Part shown: positions 21,601 to 33,349 of the stretch, one piece after another
Numbering within the stretch: position 1 is the stretch's first letter
Layout of the letters: each line of letters starts with the position of its first letter
DNA from: Macropodus opercularis
Taxonomy: Eukaryota; Chordata; Actinopteri; Anabantiformes; Osphronemidae
Assembly (NCBI GenBank): GCA_030770545.1
Contig: CM061098.1
Location: 6,838,001-6,902,000, forward strand
Direction: 5' to 3'
DNA: 64,000 nucleotides
Notes under the pieces: generated by a model
Told to the model about the DNA's origin: nothing
The model's input: the letters and a program-made list of their open reading frames with translations, nothing else
The model's database searches: none
Translations under genes and position numbers: made by a program

Positions 21601-23256
21601 CTTACTGGAACCGTTTCAGTATTTAGCCACACTGCAGCGAGCAGCTCGAACCCCCGCTGTCTCTGAAAGTATTGTTTCAACACTTTTTCAGTCAAATAAC
21701 TTTTTTTTTTTTTTTAATCAAACTAGAACTAGAAACTAGAACAGGTTTATGACTCTGTGAGTTGAGTTGTGGTTATGCGCGGTGCATTCAAGTAACAACA
21801 ACTTGACTTAAAAGAAGGAGGTCCTTGAAATCCACTGCATTAGTTGGTGCTTAGCCCATATTTAAAATGCTGCTCTGGAACATTTTCTTGTCTTTGGTGC
21901 CTGTTGAGTTTGCATCATTTCACAGTTACCTAAGACGACGTTGCTTTAAGCCTTAATTCAGTTCCTGATGCTTTGATGCTTGTTCCTGTGACATTGTTAC
22001 ATCCAGACATTGTTTTACTAATGAAGGCTGGTTATCTCCATCAATGATGCAACAAATCATATCTACATGAACTCACACGACACGTTTTTAGGATCCCTGT
22101 AATATTATTCAGATGAACTGGCCCTTTAATGCAAAAGTCACACACTGCACTGTAATTTGTTAAATTCTGTCAACAACATTTTTCCATTCAGGCTCACGTT
22201 CTACTTAGTAGATGGAATTTAATTATTGCTTTTTTAATCCTGCTGCGGTCGACCATGTTGTGTGAGCTGTTGGCTTCCTAAATCCCACTGGTGTTTGTGC
22301 TCATTTGCTGATGATTTAGTCGCACTTCAGAGGAGCACAGTTTAACTTCCATCTGTGAAAGACATTTCTGTGTGAAGCTGTATTAAAGAGCGGCCTTGTG
22401 ACGGGTGGAAAACCAGCCCACAGTCTGACTACGCATCACAACATGACTGACAGACGCTTGCACTTGTTCTTACATGAAGCCTAAACAGACCCAAACACGC
22501 TCAAGCCAAGTTGCATATATGACATGACAGAAGTCAGGAGTTTTTCAAACTGTTGGAAGCAAAACATACAGCAGTAGATTTACGAGGGCTGACACAAATC
22601 AGCATATTTAAAATACGCATTTAACATATGATCTGCTGGCTGTTGCCTCCACTTAGCTGAATATGTTCACACCAGCGCTGAGGTGGCTTGGTTTGCTGTT
22701 CACTGATGCTGTACGTTTCCCGTCTTTGCAGTCATTTAAACCGCTGAATGTTTCTTCGCCACTGCCTTTGAGCGAAACGCGTTTCACGTGTTTTCCACTG
22801 GAACCTCTGAGTATATAAAGAACGTGTAAAGCTGGTGCGGCTATTTAGAGAGATGCCAAAACATGTTACACCATCTCAATCTGTGTCAGCCTATATGCTA
22901 TGTACACTTGGAAGAAGTCAGTGTCTGTTTGTGCCATATAGAATTATCACCTCTTAACTATATGACATTTCTGGAGAGAAAAAAACAATCATGGCACAGA
23001 CGGAGTGGGGGTGGGGTGGCATTTGTCAGTGCTCTCGTTGGGGTTCAAAAGTAGAACGTAAAATGTCTGTCTTTGTCTAATCCAACACGTTTTATTTTTA
23101 TAGCTGAGAAATCTGTTCAGGGACCCCAACATTTTTTCCAACTGTCAGGGTGTCATTTGTCAGAAAAAAAGTGAAACTCGGTTCCCACCCCCAGTCCGTC
23201 TGTATGTTGTGAGGTTATAGCTAATTCAGACACGCGAGGCAGTGATGTATATGGGA
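18651..23256. other. Gene-free stretch with a transposon-end fragment
   Basis: No gene recognised. It includes the short dispersed-repeat terminus at 21032-21064 and T/A homopolymers near 21270 and 21703. The 98-codon frame at 20475-20771 and others lack motifs. Confidence 0.6.
21032..21064. mobile_element. Fragment of a dispersed repeat terminus
   Basis: TGTACAGGTACCTAATAAAG followed by TGGCCAGCGACTG closely matches the terminus of a dispersed vertebrate repeat that I remember by its CACTTTATTAGGTACACCT end (reverse complement). Only one end, about 33 bp, is recognised, with no flanking element body. I do not assign a family. Confidence 0.4.
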
Positions 23257-23318
23257 CGCACACGCACACGCACACGCACACGCACACGCATACGCACACG
23301 CACACGCACACGCACACG
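23257..23318. repeat. (CACACG)n hexamer repeat, about 10 units
   Basis: A near-perfect array of the hexamer CACACG (one unit changed to CATACG). Strictly alternating pyrimidine-purine with regular CpG makes it a Z-DNA-prone and methylatable tract. Confidence 0.95.
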
Positions 23319-24559
23319 GAGACGTGGCGACCTGTCACCTCAACCGCGCAAACTTCATGGTCAACCGCCGTTTGGGCTGATCTCTTAACTTCCTCTTGAC
23401 ACGGTTGTACTCTAGCCTCATCCTCCATCACTAAACGATGGCTTTTAAGGAGCCAAAGCCGTCGGACTAGAGAGACTTGTCCCTCGTGATTGAGACGTTA
23501 ACCTTCAGGGCAGCCTCTTGCTCTTCAGTGTCTCATTTTCTCTTCCCTTTTCTCCTCCTCCAGCTTCTTCTGCTTCTTCTTTCCCTTTTCCCGTGGTTTT
23601 CCTTCGCCAGCAGCCTGCACAGTGAGGCTGTCAACCCATTAGTGAGTCCCAGCACTGATAATGAAGCCACAGAGGTGGTCTGAGCCTGTGTGGTGCAGAA
23701 GCTGGAGCACGGGAGGAAGGTAGATTAGGATAATTACCTGGCCATGGGGGCATGATGAGAAAGATGTCTCACTTCCTGCAAGGCTCCATCAGCGAAGGAG
23801 CACAGTCTAATAAGGTGCGACACCTTTTTCCTGAGATTGGAAAGAAAAAAGCAAGATTGAAATTTTTTTCTGAAGGATTAAAATGTGAAATAACACTTAT
23901 TGAGTTTTGAATGAGTGGTGATTGCTCGTTCTCTTTGCAGATGCTCCCCGTGTCCCGTGCGTACGTGTGCATCTGTGGGTTATGTTGCCGTGGTTTATGT
24001 CTCTCTCCACATACTGTAAGTCCTAAATATCCGCACTCACAGATACTTTGAAGAGCCTATGAGGTCAGGTTTTAAATTATGGTCTGCACCCACACTGGGC
24101 GTCCTCTCCCCACTCCTGTAAATCCATTTTCCACACAATGCATTTCAAATCAAAGCTGCGTCACCATAACACGCCTTAGGAAACATTAAGCCATAGTGCG
24201 TTACTTTCATGTATGATAGCATAGCCCCTGTATGCTTTGATGTGCTCACGTTTTTTAATGCTTTATTAATAATAACATACTAGCTGCTTCTCTCACCAGC
24301 GTCAGCTTCTGGTGCTCCTTTCTCTCCTCCTGAACTACATCGCTCACTTCTTCCATGCCTCAGCTCCTACATCCCTCCCCAGGCCCCGAGCCTTGTATCA
24401 GGATTGGCCTGTTTGTATTTGGGAGGGGGATTAGCGAGAATGACATGGGCCTCGAGATGAAGAGAGCGACAAAGACCTATCAGAGGGCAGAAAGTGCAGC
24501 GCGCAGCGTCACCATTGGTTGCTCTGGAAATCAGACACGTCTTTATTTCTTCTAGCCAT
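23319..24559. other. Gene-free stretch containing an exon-like cassette at 23941-24015
   Basis: Mostly non-coding. On the plus strand, 23941-24015 (75 bp, 25 open codons starting ATG) follows a good acceptor (TCGTTCTCTTTGCAG) and precedes GTAAGT, though the exon ends ACT rather than CAG. It is Cys-rich and unrecognised; it may be a chance pairing of splice-like sites. Confidence 0.25.
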
Positions 24560-24900
24560 CCTCTCCGAGTGCCCAGCTTTCATTTCCACGTCCGGGGAGT
24601 GAAGCGGGGAAAGGAGGAAGCGGGGGCGTAGGGGTTCTGTTTGAGTCTCTGTTTGGGCATGTAAGCGTGTGCGCGCGTGTTTGCTTGCATGTTGTGTGCA
24701 GCACACGTCTTAAACGAAGCAGAGGGATGAGCATGTAGACACGGATAGCGCTCACCTCCTCCGAAGCTGGCTGAAATACAAATGCCGGAGCCCGCTGCAG
24801 ATTTTCAGCGTCGCTCTAAATAAGCACATTCGCCGTGACTGGGAGACACATAGAGCTTAGTTCGGATACAGATTTTTTGGGACCAGGTGAGCCTCCGGCC
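24560..24900. promoter_or_regulatory. CpG/GC-rich candidate promoter with outward-facing splice donors
   Basis: A GC-rich spot (GGGGGCGTAGGGG, GCGCGCGTG) in the AT-rich desert. On the plus strand a TAAATAA box (24816-24822) precedes a consensus donor GACCAG/GTGAGC at 24886/24887. On the minus strand GGAGGAG/GTGAGC at 24756/24755 faces the other way. This layout could be a bidirectional non-coding RNA promoter. No transcript evidence. Confidence 0.25.
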
Positions 24901-27900
24901 CAGGGTCAGCTGGGACTGGCTCCAGCCACTGACCCTTCTCATAGAGCTGCTTTTTAAATATATGTACAAGTACCATAGTGACACGTACTAACAATTACAC
25001 CAATTATTTAGTGTATACAATGCTGTATGTACAGGTCTGACACCCCTTCCTGAAGCTTTTATATGGGAATAGTACCTGTGAGAGCACTCCGTCTGTATGG
25101 GGACATGTCTGAGAGCAGTGAGGCAAGAACCCACCGGACTCCCCCGTCCTCCACTCTGCTTGTCTATAATAGATCTGTGTGGTCTGCGGCCCCGTTCGGG
25201 TACCTGCCTCCCCTCGCTGCCATTTATGGCCCAATCGATCGGCAAGGCCATCCAGCACAGAGACCAGGGGTCAGCTTCAAAGGCCTCCTACCCACTTCCT
25301 GCCACCTGGTGTTCCATTTTCAACAGATACTACTTTTCCTTTCCATTCTCTTCACCCTCCATTGCTCCTAAACGAACAGGTTAAGGACGTGGAGTGTGCA
25401 CAACTCCTCTTTGTGATCCGCTTCAACCTCCTTCTCAATCGCCCACATGAGGATAGAGGGTGAGAAATCATTCCCAGCCAAACACCCACAGTTACTCATC
25501 TATTTGATGTCAGGCGCTTTGATTTAATTACGGCCTTGGAATGCATATCCCTGTGCATGGTAATCATCTGGTAAACTTTAGTTAGATTGGGTTTTTGTTT
25601 TCATGGACGTTTGCTGATTGAAATAAATTCTCCTCTCTAAGTTATTATCATAAATGCATTATTACACATAGAGAATATATATAAACTGTACGATGCAAAA
25701 GTTGGGTATGGTTGCTTATTGCTAACCTCTTACTTAAGTGAACTTAGTGGCTTTCACTTGAAGCACGTCTCAGTATTAAATGACCCTCGTATTTACCACG
25801 GTATGAATCTCTGTCTTTCTTTCCTTGTTGGTCAAGTTAACAAATGACGAAACTCCTCGAAGGCTGCCGGACAATTAGCTCCAAGAATACATATTTAATT
25901 GATCAGGATTTTTGACTCTTGCCTATTACGCCCAGCCATTTTTCCCTCCAATACATTAGCAGATCTCAGTATGTCCGCTACTCTTGTGAACAGGGATGAG
26001 AAGGAGATAGAGGGAGAGGAAATAAAGGTCTGATGAGTTTGGCAAGGAGAGGATGGAGGCTGAGACAGATGGCATGAAGTCTGCAGCACTCTGGCGTGGC
26101 TTGTATGGTGCTAAAATCCTCCTCTCTCACATTCCAACAAATCCTACCAGGAGGCTGGGGAGTCTGTCACACCATTCCAAGGATCCACACGGCTCCCTTC
26201 ACCCCCCTCTATCCCCCTTTTCCTCCGTTACCCCCCCCACGCAAACCCTCCCGGCCTCTGACCGCTCTGCTTTGCATTCCTGTTATTTTATCCTCACATA
26301 TGTATAGATTCACACATTAACATGTATAGATATAGACCATTTGGATCTTTACAGGCCTGGTATGATAAGAAGCACCAGGGGGTGCAGATATGAAGAGACG
26401 CCGTCTGACTGCTCTTATGGAAATGGAACCAGGGGCTTGATTGAGAGAGGTGGCCTTTACTGTTACTCTAGTGTAAAAAAGCTTATTCAGTAAACACTGG
26501 GCCAAATCATAGGGGAGAGAATGTACAATCCATTTATATCAGAGGAAGAAGACATAAGAAGCTTTTTGATTAGTTTCACCACAGCCCGTGCCGTCGAGCA
26601 GAAACACAGCAGCCCAATCTCAACCCAAACATCCACTGCCCAGACCTCGTTTTCAAAGATCCCCACTGCCCTTACGCTCCAGTGGGGGAACTTAAATGTA
26701 GCCGCGCCAACAGCTGGATCACGGACTCCGTAGAATCTTCATCAGTACTGGACACACTTTTTTTTAAACATCTCAAAGTGATTGATCTAATGAGAACAAT
26801 CTAATTTATTTTACACTATGCTCTCTCCCCATGTCTCTTTCTCACTGCCTTCTGTTTGTTCTAATGAAGGGCTTCTGAGAGGAGTTGCTGCTGCGCGGAG
26901 GTCATGGGGGGGCTTCAGAATCACATTACTGTTAATGATAATAAAAAGAACAATCTGTGCTAAACCTCTTGGATGTTTTCTCGTCTTTTCCCATATGGAA
27001 TGGATGTTTTATCTGCTGTTGTTTTGAATATCTTTATGTTTGAATTGAAGTCTATGCAATTAAAATGCACACTAAATATTGTTTAGTGTTTTTTTTTGTG
27101 TACAAGCCTTGCCTATTGACAAAAAAGGCTGCTCTGATAAAAGGTATACAGTGGTGCGCCATCTGGGTTACAAAGTACACCACCAAGCACAACATCAGGC
27201 ACATCTTAAGGATATGGCTCTGCAGAAGGAAACATATTCCCTACGGTAACATTTTAACTGCACAACAAATGCCAAAAACATTCAAAATGCAAACATCACA
27301 TTCAACATTAGAAAAGGGTTATGCAGGAGTCAGACTTCATTGAAGTCGCTTAAAGTTTTTCCAGACAAAAGGTTAAAAGAGTTCTCAGCTTTTTGTCCAA
27401 CTCTACAGAACTTCATTTAAAGCAATTAAGTGGAATCTGTTTTTAAATCTCTTCTGTTTTGGCTTTTTAACAAAGCGTGCATTTGCTGGATGACAATTTT
27501 AGTTATGTTTACGTGACACAAAGGCTCAACACCACAGCACAATATTTTTTCAGCTCTATATAAAAAAATTCATATTAAAACATCTTCAGAAAAAGTTTTG
27601 AACTTAAAGTACAACAATATTTCACCAACCACTAAATGCTTCCCAGCAGCTCTAGAGGGTTTTGTTTTGTTTTGTCTGGCAATTCAGGTTCTGTGAACTG
27701 GTGCGGGCGTTACCTCCACGTCTGCCATGCACTGAACTGTTTGCTGGTATTGTTTACACGAATGTGACATTCACAAGAAGATGCTCGGTGACTTTCCCTC
27801 CCACCACTGCACAGATAGAGTTGCTGGCTGTCCTTCCTGCGTGGCAGGGCAGCATGGTGTCCCAAAGCTCATTGGCACTGCTGCCGCAACTCACAGGATG

Positions 27901-28204
27901 GGAAAGTGGAAGGGTCGATGGCTCCGTGGCATGACTCCTGGCAGCGTCCCTTCCCTTCCTGGCCCGGTAAAAGGGCAGGGATGGGGAGTCCAGCGTCTCA
28001 ATGCATTGATCGAGGGCCAGCCCTCCATTAGCCACTGTCAGAGCTAAAGGTCAGCTAAGGCCAACGGATGGTGTCTGCGTGCATGTCCGACGGAGTGACT
28101 CACTCTCGCACCCGGGGACTGAGTCCTTGTCACTTTGGTCTGTGCTGCCCCCTACTCATGGTTGTCACATGAGGACGGCCATTGCACTCCGTATAGTTAG
28201 GCCC
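24901..28204. other. Gene-free stretch
   Basis: Overlapping frames of about 84-102 codons at 25004-25463 occur on both strands, but none has a motif. About 25508-25600 carries GATTTAATTACGG, ATGCATAT and GTAATCATC words suggesting a small enhancer. C-rich tracts near 26190-26260 are low complexity. Confidence 0.55.
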
Positions 28205-28920
28205 ACCCTGATGTCTAATGAGTCCTGCACGCTAAACCCACTCAAATATCCCTTTTTTGTTTGATGTCAGCCACATTATGCATTATTGTTGCTTGTACAG
28301 ATATTGCAATCTCCTGCCAAATTAAAAGAGCCTTCCTTTTAATTTTCTCTAACAGAAATTGCTTAATAAATAAGCAGGCCTTGATTTACACTGATTTGCA
28401 CAGCAACACAATTGCACCAAATTGCTCACCCAGAGATGCTGCGCCACATCGCGCTCATCACTGAGAGGCAACTGCTGCCTGGTGTGGTTTACATTAATGC
28501 AGCCAGGCTGTGAAAGGGGATAATTGTGGTGCTAAATGCTGTAGAGGCTGACAGGATCCATTTCTTGACTTGTCGAGGGCAGCGGTGATGGAGAGGGTTG
28601 TGTCGCAGTCTGTACACACAGAGGCCCACGAGCTTATTTGCACCAGTGGCCATGCACACATGTGGGCACATGAACACAAACACATGGGCAGGCAAAATCA
28701 GCCGCACTCCACATAGAGATGATTGTCTCTTGCCTCTGTCAGGTTGTGTTTTTTCTCCAGCCATGGAGACCTCATCCTGGGAAATTGAGCAATTTCTGAT
28801 TGAAAACAGTGCTGGTAATTAGAGCACTCACTATTTGTAACCACTTGGCATTGCATTAGTATGCAAAGCTGGCAGCCAGCTTATCTTGGGGAAAACGTTT
28901 GTTTCCTTAATTGCCCTCTT
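28205..28920. promoter_or_regulatory. Candidate conserved non-coding element pair
   Basis: Two repeat-free blocks (about 28205-28450 and 28780-28920) contain ATTATGCATTATTG, CAAATTAAAAGAG, AATTGCTTAATAAATAAG and GGTAATTAGAG (TAATTA at 28816-28821), with AGTATGCAAAGC (POU-like) near 28858. This is enhancer-type texture with no coding potential. Confidence 0.33.
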
Positions 28921-30689
28921 AGGACAAAAGTGAAGGGGGTGGGTGGGGAGGGAGGAGAGTAAAATGTTAACGTGCTGCAGTAAGAATGGAGCCTGGTGTG
29001 TTGAGGGGATGTGACTCCCAGAACACAGGGGTTAAACTCCACTAATAGGCTGCACACAACACACATGGGCACACACGCAGGCACAGAGTAACAGCGGAGC
29101 ACTCATACACCCACATATGGGCACACACTTGCGTTGGCACATGGGCACATGGAGACGCAGACAAAAAGACAACTATGACGCGCGCACACATTCCAGGACA
29201 CACGCGATTAGGCACAATTAACATCAGAGAAATAGTGTACACTGTAAAATTAGACATAAAACAATTATTCGCCACACTAATGAACTGAATGACTCTTTGT
29301 TCAAATTGAGCCTCCACAAAGATGTAGCACGAGGAAATTAGCTTCAGTCAAACATACAATTTGCATCCTTTATGCCCAGTGTAATTTACTCTTATCAGGA
29401 TTATTCATTACCCGTTGTCATATATTGAATGTAAAACTTTCCCTGCATTGGTCTGGTTAATAATGTTGAGCGTTTAGACAGCACCTAGACGATTCTCTTA
29501 ACTTGTCAGAGGCAGGACAGATATGAGTCTGTCGTGTCCGATTTTTGACGGACACCTTTCCCTCGTCACAGGGGGATGAGGATGAGCCCAGGATGGACTG
29601 TGATGTGACGAAAAACAATCGTATTTGCACATGGCAATGCTACTATTTAGAAATAAAAAGTGGGAAGCAAATTGTTCTTTTTCCCACAAATGACTCACGA
29701 GGCTTTGTACTTTGAAGTAGTTGCTAAATTACAATGATTTCTCCTGATTGTTGGCCATCAGCTGTATCTCAGAGGACCAGACAGTGAGATATTCTCTTGT
29801 TCACAAAACACAGAGGAGATGATGTATAATTAAAACCTTCCATCACATGCATAAACAAGGGCAAGATTTGCTTTTAATAACCATCTGTGCAAATATGATT
29901 TTTACCCACAATGCTTAGATAAAACATTTATGTTTGTAAAATGTAATGAGTTTTCTGAAAATCCATATTTAGATAGTTTAAATAAATTCAGTTTCACCGC
30001 TGGATATTGTTACTTACTGGAGAGACAAGGCTTATTCGTTGTTGAAAACTAATAAGGCAGCCATAGATGATGTGGCTTGTATATGTGTCTGTGCCTGACA
30101 ATTAGCCTTTCACTCAGTTCAGGGACTGATGTTTTTTTTTTTTAATTAGAAAAACATTTAAAGAAACATAATAAGCTGTGATGGCCCATTGAAATGTCCC
30201 CTTTGAAGAAGTTTTCACCACATGTTGAAACTCCTCATTCCAAGTCTAATGCGTTTACTCACAAACAGACTCGTCAGCGCAGGCTTCGAAGCAAAAAATA
30301 AAAGTGTCCTTAACATTATAGTAATTGAATTATACCAAATAAAAAAAATCTCTCTATGATGCTAAGCGTTTGCATAATCGTGATAATAGTTTGCTCCTGA
30401 TTGTATCTGTGTTAACTATGCGCTAATGTAGACGGTTTCATGAGTTTATGATGGGAGGATTATTTATGTGATATTTTTTCCTGTGCATATCATGTGTGAT
30501 CATGTTCCAAACTAAAGGATACATGAACAAATCAAACGGATTTTGCTGTTTAACTTAGTTTCTGAACAAAAGTATCAATTTCTTATAAGTGATGATATAA
30601 TCTCAGTATAAATAGTAGAGTCTTCATTTCTATATTTCAATGAGAGCAAACGAAGAGGAGCTGGACGCTACAGGTGGAGGGATAATGAT
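28921..30689. other. Gene-free stretch with a degenerate CACA-rich tract
   Basis: About 29050-29215 is an imperfect GGCACA/CACACG-rich tract. The rest is AT-rich non-coding sequence with scattered TAAT words (for example AAACAATTATTCGCC near 29259). Confidence 0.55.
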
Positions 30690-30960
30690 GAAAGCCTCAC
30701 CTAGACTGTGGGCCTATAGCCAGGCCCTCTGATGTACTCAGCGTCTCATTAAAAAGCCGCATTAAAGCAATCACCTTTATATTAGCCATTAAAATGATAT
30801 AGGCTATTTCGGCATTAATTGGTGTCCGATGAACCAAAGTTTCCTCTTTCTTCTCACAGATCTGCTGCGTTCCGTGTTCCCAATAAGGCTTTTTAATGAG
30901 TGGAACAGGTTGGTAAAATAAAGCCAGAGCTGTGTTTCTCTCCCATCTCTCCACAAAACA
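30690..30960. promoter_or_regulatory. Candidate conserved non-coding element
   Basis: Repeat-free sequence rich in CATTAAA and TTAATGAG words (several CATTAA cores between 30749 and 30818, plus TTTTTAATGAG near 30890). The 85-codon minus-strand frame across it has no recognisable motif. Probable enhancer by texture only. Confidence 0.3.
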
Positions 30961-31268
30961 AAAATAGAGAATCTAAGATGAAGTCAAACCACAAAAAACA
31001 CTTCAAACCCGCTTGGCAGGACTGAAAGACGAGGGGCCGTGAGCTGCGCACGTTCTCAAATCGTATTAGGATGATTGATATTAAGATAAATAGCCTACGT
31101 ACTGGGGACGTTTTAATTAACCACAGCTAATAAACCAGTCGTTAAAATTATTTGGCTTAATTGGTCCAAATACTGAATTATTAAGAAATATGTGCAAATG
31201 TTTATTTTTACACCTTGATATACTGCCTGCATGCACTCACATGCACACGCCACGGGTGGGCTTAAAAG

Positions 31269-31270
<2 letters not shown>

Positions 31271-31326
<56 letters not shown>

Positions 31327-31329
31327 TGT
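31271..31329. repeat. (TG)n microsatellite, about 29 units
   Basis: An almost uninterrupted TG run of 59 bp, continuing after one TA step to 31330. Z-DNA-prone and expected to be length-polymorphic. Confidence 0.97.
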
Positions 31330-33109
31330 TGAGCTGGTGTGGAGAGTGTTCAGCGTTGCCACATTTCCTCCTCAATTTCATATCACTCAAATCAATCTCT
31401 CTGGCACCTGTAAATTATTTTTGATTCGATAACTGAGGGTTTCGTCACTTTCTCTGGTTCGGGAGTTTTTTTTCTGTGGATTTTACATTTTAGATAACGA
31501 CTTTAAAACATCACCAGCATTTTCACTTGTATTTATGGCCAAACAACCTGAACAGCAGAGGCTTTGGATCATGTCTGACTAGAGGTTGCGCAATGTAACA
31601 TTTCCTTAACGATGCGAGGGCCAAAGTGGCTTCAGGAGAGTTGAATCATTCTCCGTGTGTACACACTATGTCCGACAAAAGCAGGGGCTAATCCATCTAA
31701 TTCACACAATGCACAGGCCCTGTCTACACGGGCTACACCCTCAGAGGGCCTCTGCCTCCGTCCTCCCCGCATTTCAGGCCGGACAGACGTGCGGGATTCT
31801 TTCTCTCACCGTTTCTCTCTCATGCGCGAATGAAAGCAAAAGTGAGTGATCATTGGTTCAGCCTTCAACAGAACCAAAGCAGTTGACGTGGCACTACACA
31901 GAGCGCGCGCACACGCGCTTACATCAAAAAGAGCATCACGGTCGTTCACGTGCTGCTTAGTTTCACCTCTCAGATAAATCCCGACATGTTTAGATTTTAT
32001 CCAGACAAAAGAATGAACTCGAGGCTTTGTCTCAGCAAAGTAGCAGGCAGAGTAAAATGAATAAAGGCCAGATGGCATCGAATATAATTGTCACCAACAT
32101 TATATTGCTGTGATTCGGCATATTTCTTTTCTATTTTGATCCAACTGAATAGATGCAGTTCACGCTCAGTACCTGAACACATCACACAGACGAACAAGAG
32201 CAGAATCAATCCGAACGATCAGCGACCACCTTAAAGCGAAGGATTTAGTCACCAAAGCTTATGTCATCTGCTTTGCACGAGCCCCAAGCTTTTATTTGGA
32301 GGGTGATATTAGTAAGTCAGGATAAATGCATGTTCTTGGCACTTGTACGTTTTTAATCCCTGAATATCAATAATTTCCTGCATGAGCTAGAACCACTGTC
32401 AGCCTGGTCGCCACAGAAGTATTCAGCATGGTTGCTCACATGTTTTCCATTTCACCGTATTTTATGAACAGATAATAATGTGTGTTAACACATTGTGCGT
32501 GGGCCTGCTTTAACAGATTATAGCGTTTTATGTGACAAATATTCACTATATATACACCAAATAGTGACGCAAGTGCAACTGAAATTTACTGTAATTAAAT
32601 ACATATATATTAGATATCAGATACTGATTCTTTTTTGTTTGACTTGAACGCATTAAAAAACTATTCATGTAATTATTAAGCCCTTGCTTAAGATACAGAA
32701 CAACACAAAATGTCCCCAAATTATGCATTTTTGTCTTTCAGTTCAGCGTCTTCGGCGTTTGTTTCAGCAGGCGAGTGAGCCTTTAATAATGTCAGTAAAA
32801 TCTAGAAACTAAAGGGTTAACAAAGGTAACAAGGACTGAAAGGACTATTGCAGCTTTTTTAATGTCTGTTTAACGTAATCTTCTATTGAGCAGCTGCGTT
32901 GATTTTTTAATTACTTCCATTACACTCTTAGATTTCCTGTTTATTCTACTCAGAGCTCTTTATATGCTCCTCGTCTGTAGGTGTGTTTTACTGTTTCCAT
33001 AATTGCATTTTTCCAGAAGGGCTGGGTAATTACTTTGGCACAGCCAGGTAAATTCCTGCGCTAAATTGAAAAAAATTCCGCTTTAATCCTCGCTAAATCC
33101 CAATTCTCA
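31330..33109. other. Gene-free stretch
   Basis: Non-coding, AT-rich towards 32500-32720. TTAATTACTTCCATTAC near 32908 is homeodomain-like. No ORF with a motif. Confidence 0.6.
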
Positions 33110-33139
33110 GGACACGGGGATGTGAGCAGTGGCGGAGTC

Positions 33140-33165
33140 ATGCGGAGCCGCGGTTGCTTCTTCAG
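33140..33165 (+). other. Possible first coding exon end (weak)
   Basis: In a CpG-rich island (about 33110-33195), an ATG at 33140 opens a short frame (MRSRGCFF) that runs straight into a consensus splice donor, TTCAG/GTGAGC, at 33165/33166. This combination is typical of a first exon. No compatible second exon is identified, and it is not one of the FGF13 first exons I know. Confidence 0.15.
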
Positions 33166-33245
33166 GTGAGCGTCGCGTCGCGGGGGGGCGGAGGATCTCC
33201 TCTCGCCGTCATAAGCATAAAACAAGATTACTAGATCTTTATCAG

Positions 33246-33343
33246 CCCCCCCCCCCAACGAAAAGACAGGTTCACAATCGCTCAGATGAGGAATGTTGCA
33301 GGAAGTGAATTGTAAGTTGTTTTCTGGGGGGGGGGGGGGGGGG
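33246..33343. repeat. C11 and G18 homopolymer tracts
   Basis: C11 at 33246-33256 and G18 at 33326-33343 lie 70 bp apart and are complementary, so the strand could fold back on itself. The G18 tract is also G-quadruplex-prone. Length errors are likely here. Confidence 0.95.
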
Positions 33344-33349
33344 TATATT

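Noticed and set aside
23477..23683. Leu-rich hydrophobic plus-strand frame resembling a signal peptide
   Set aside because: It is produced by a CTTCTTC-type pyrimidine-rich tract.
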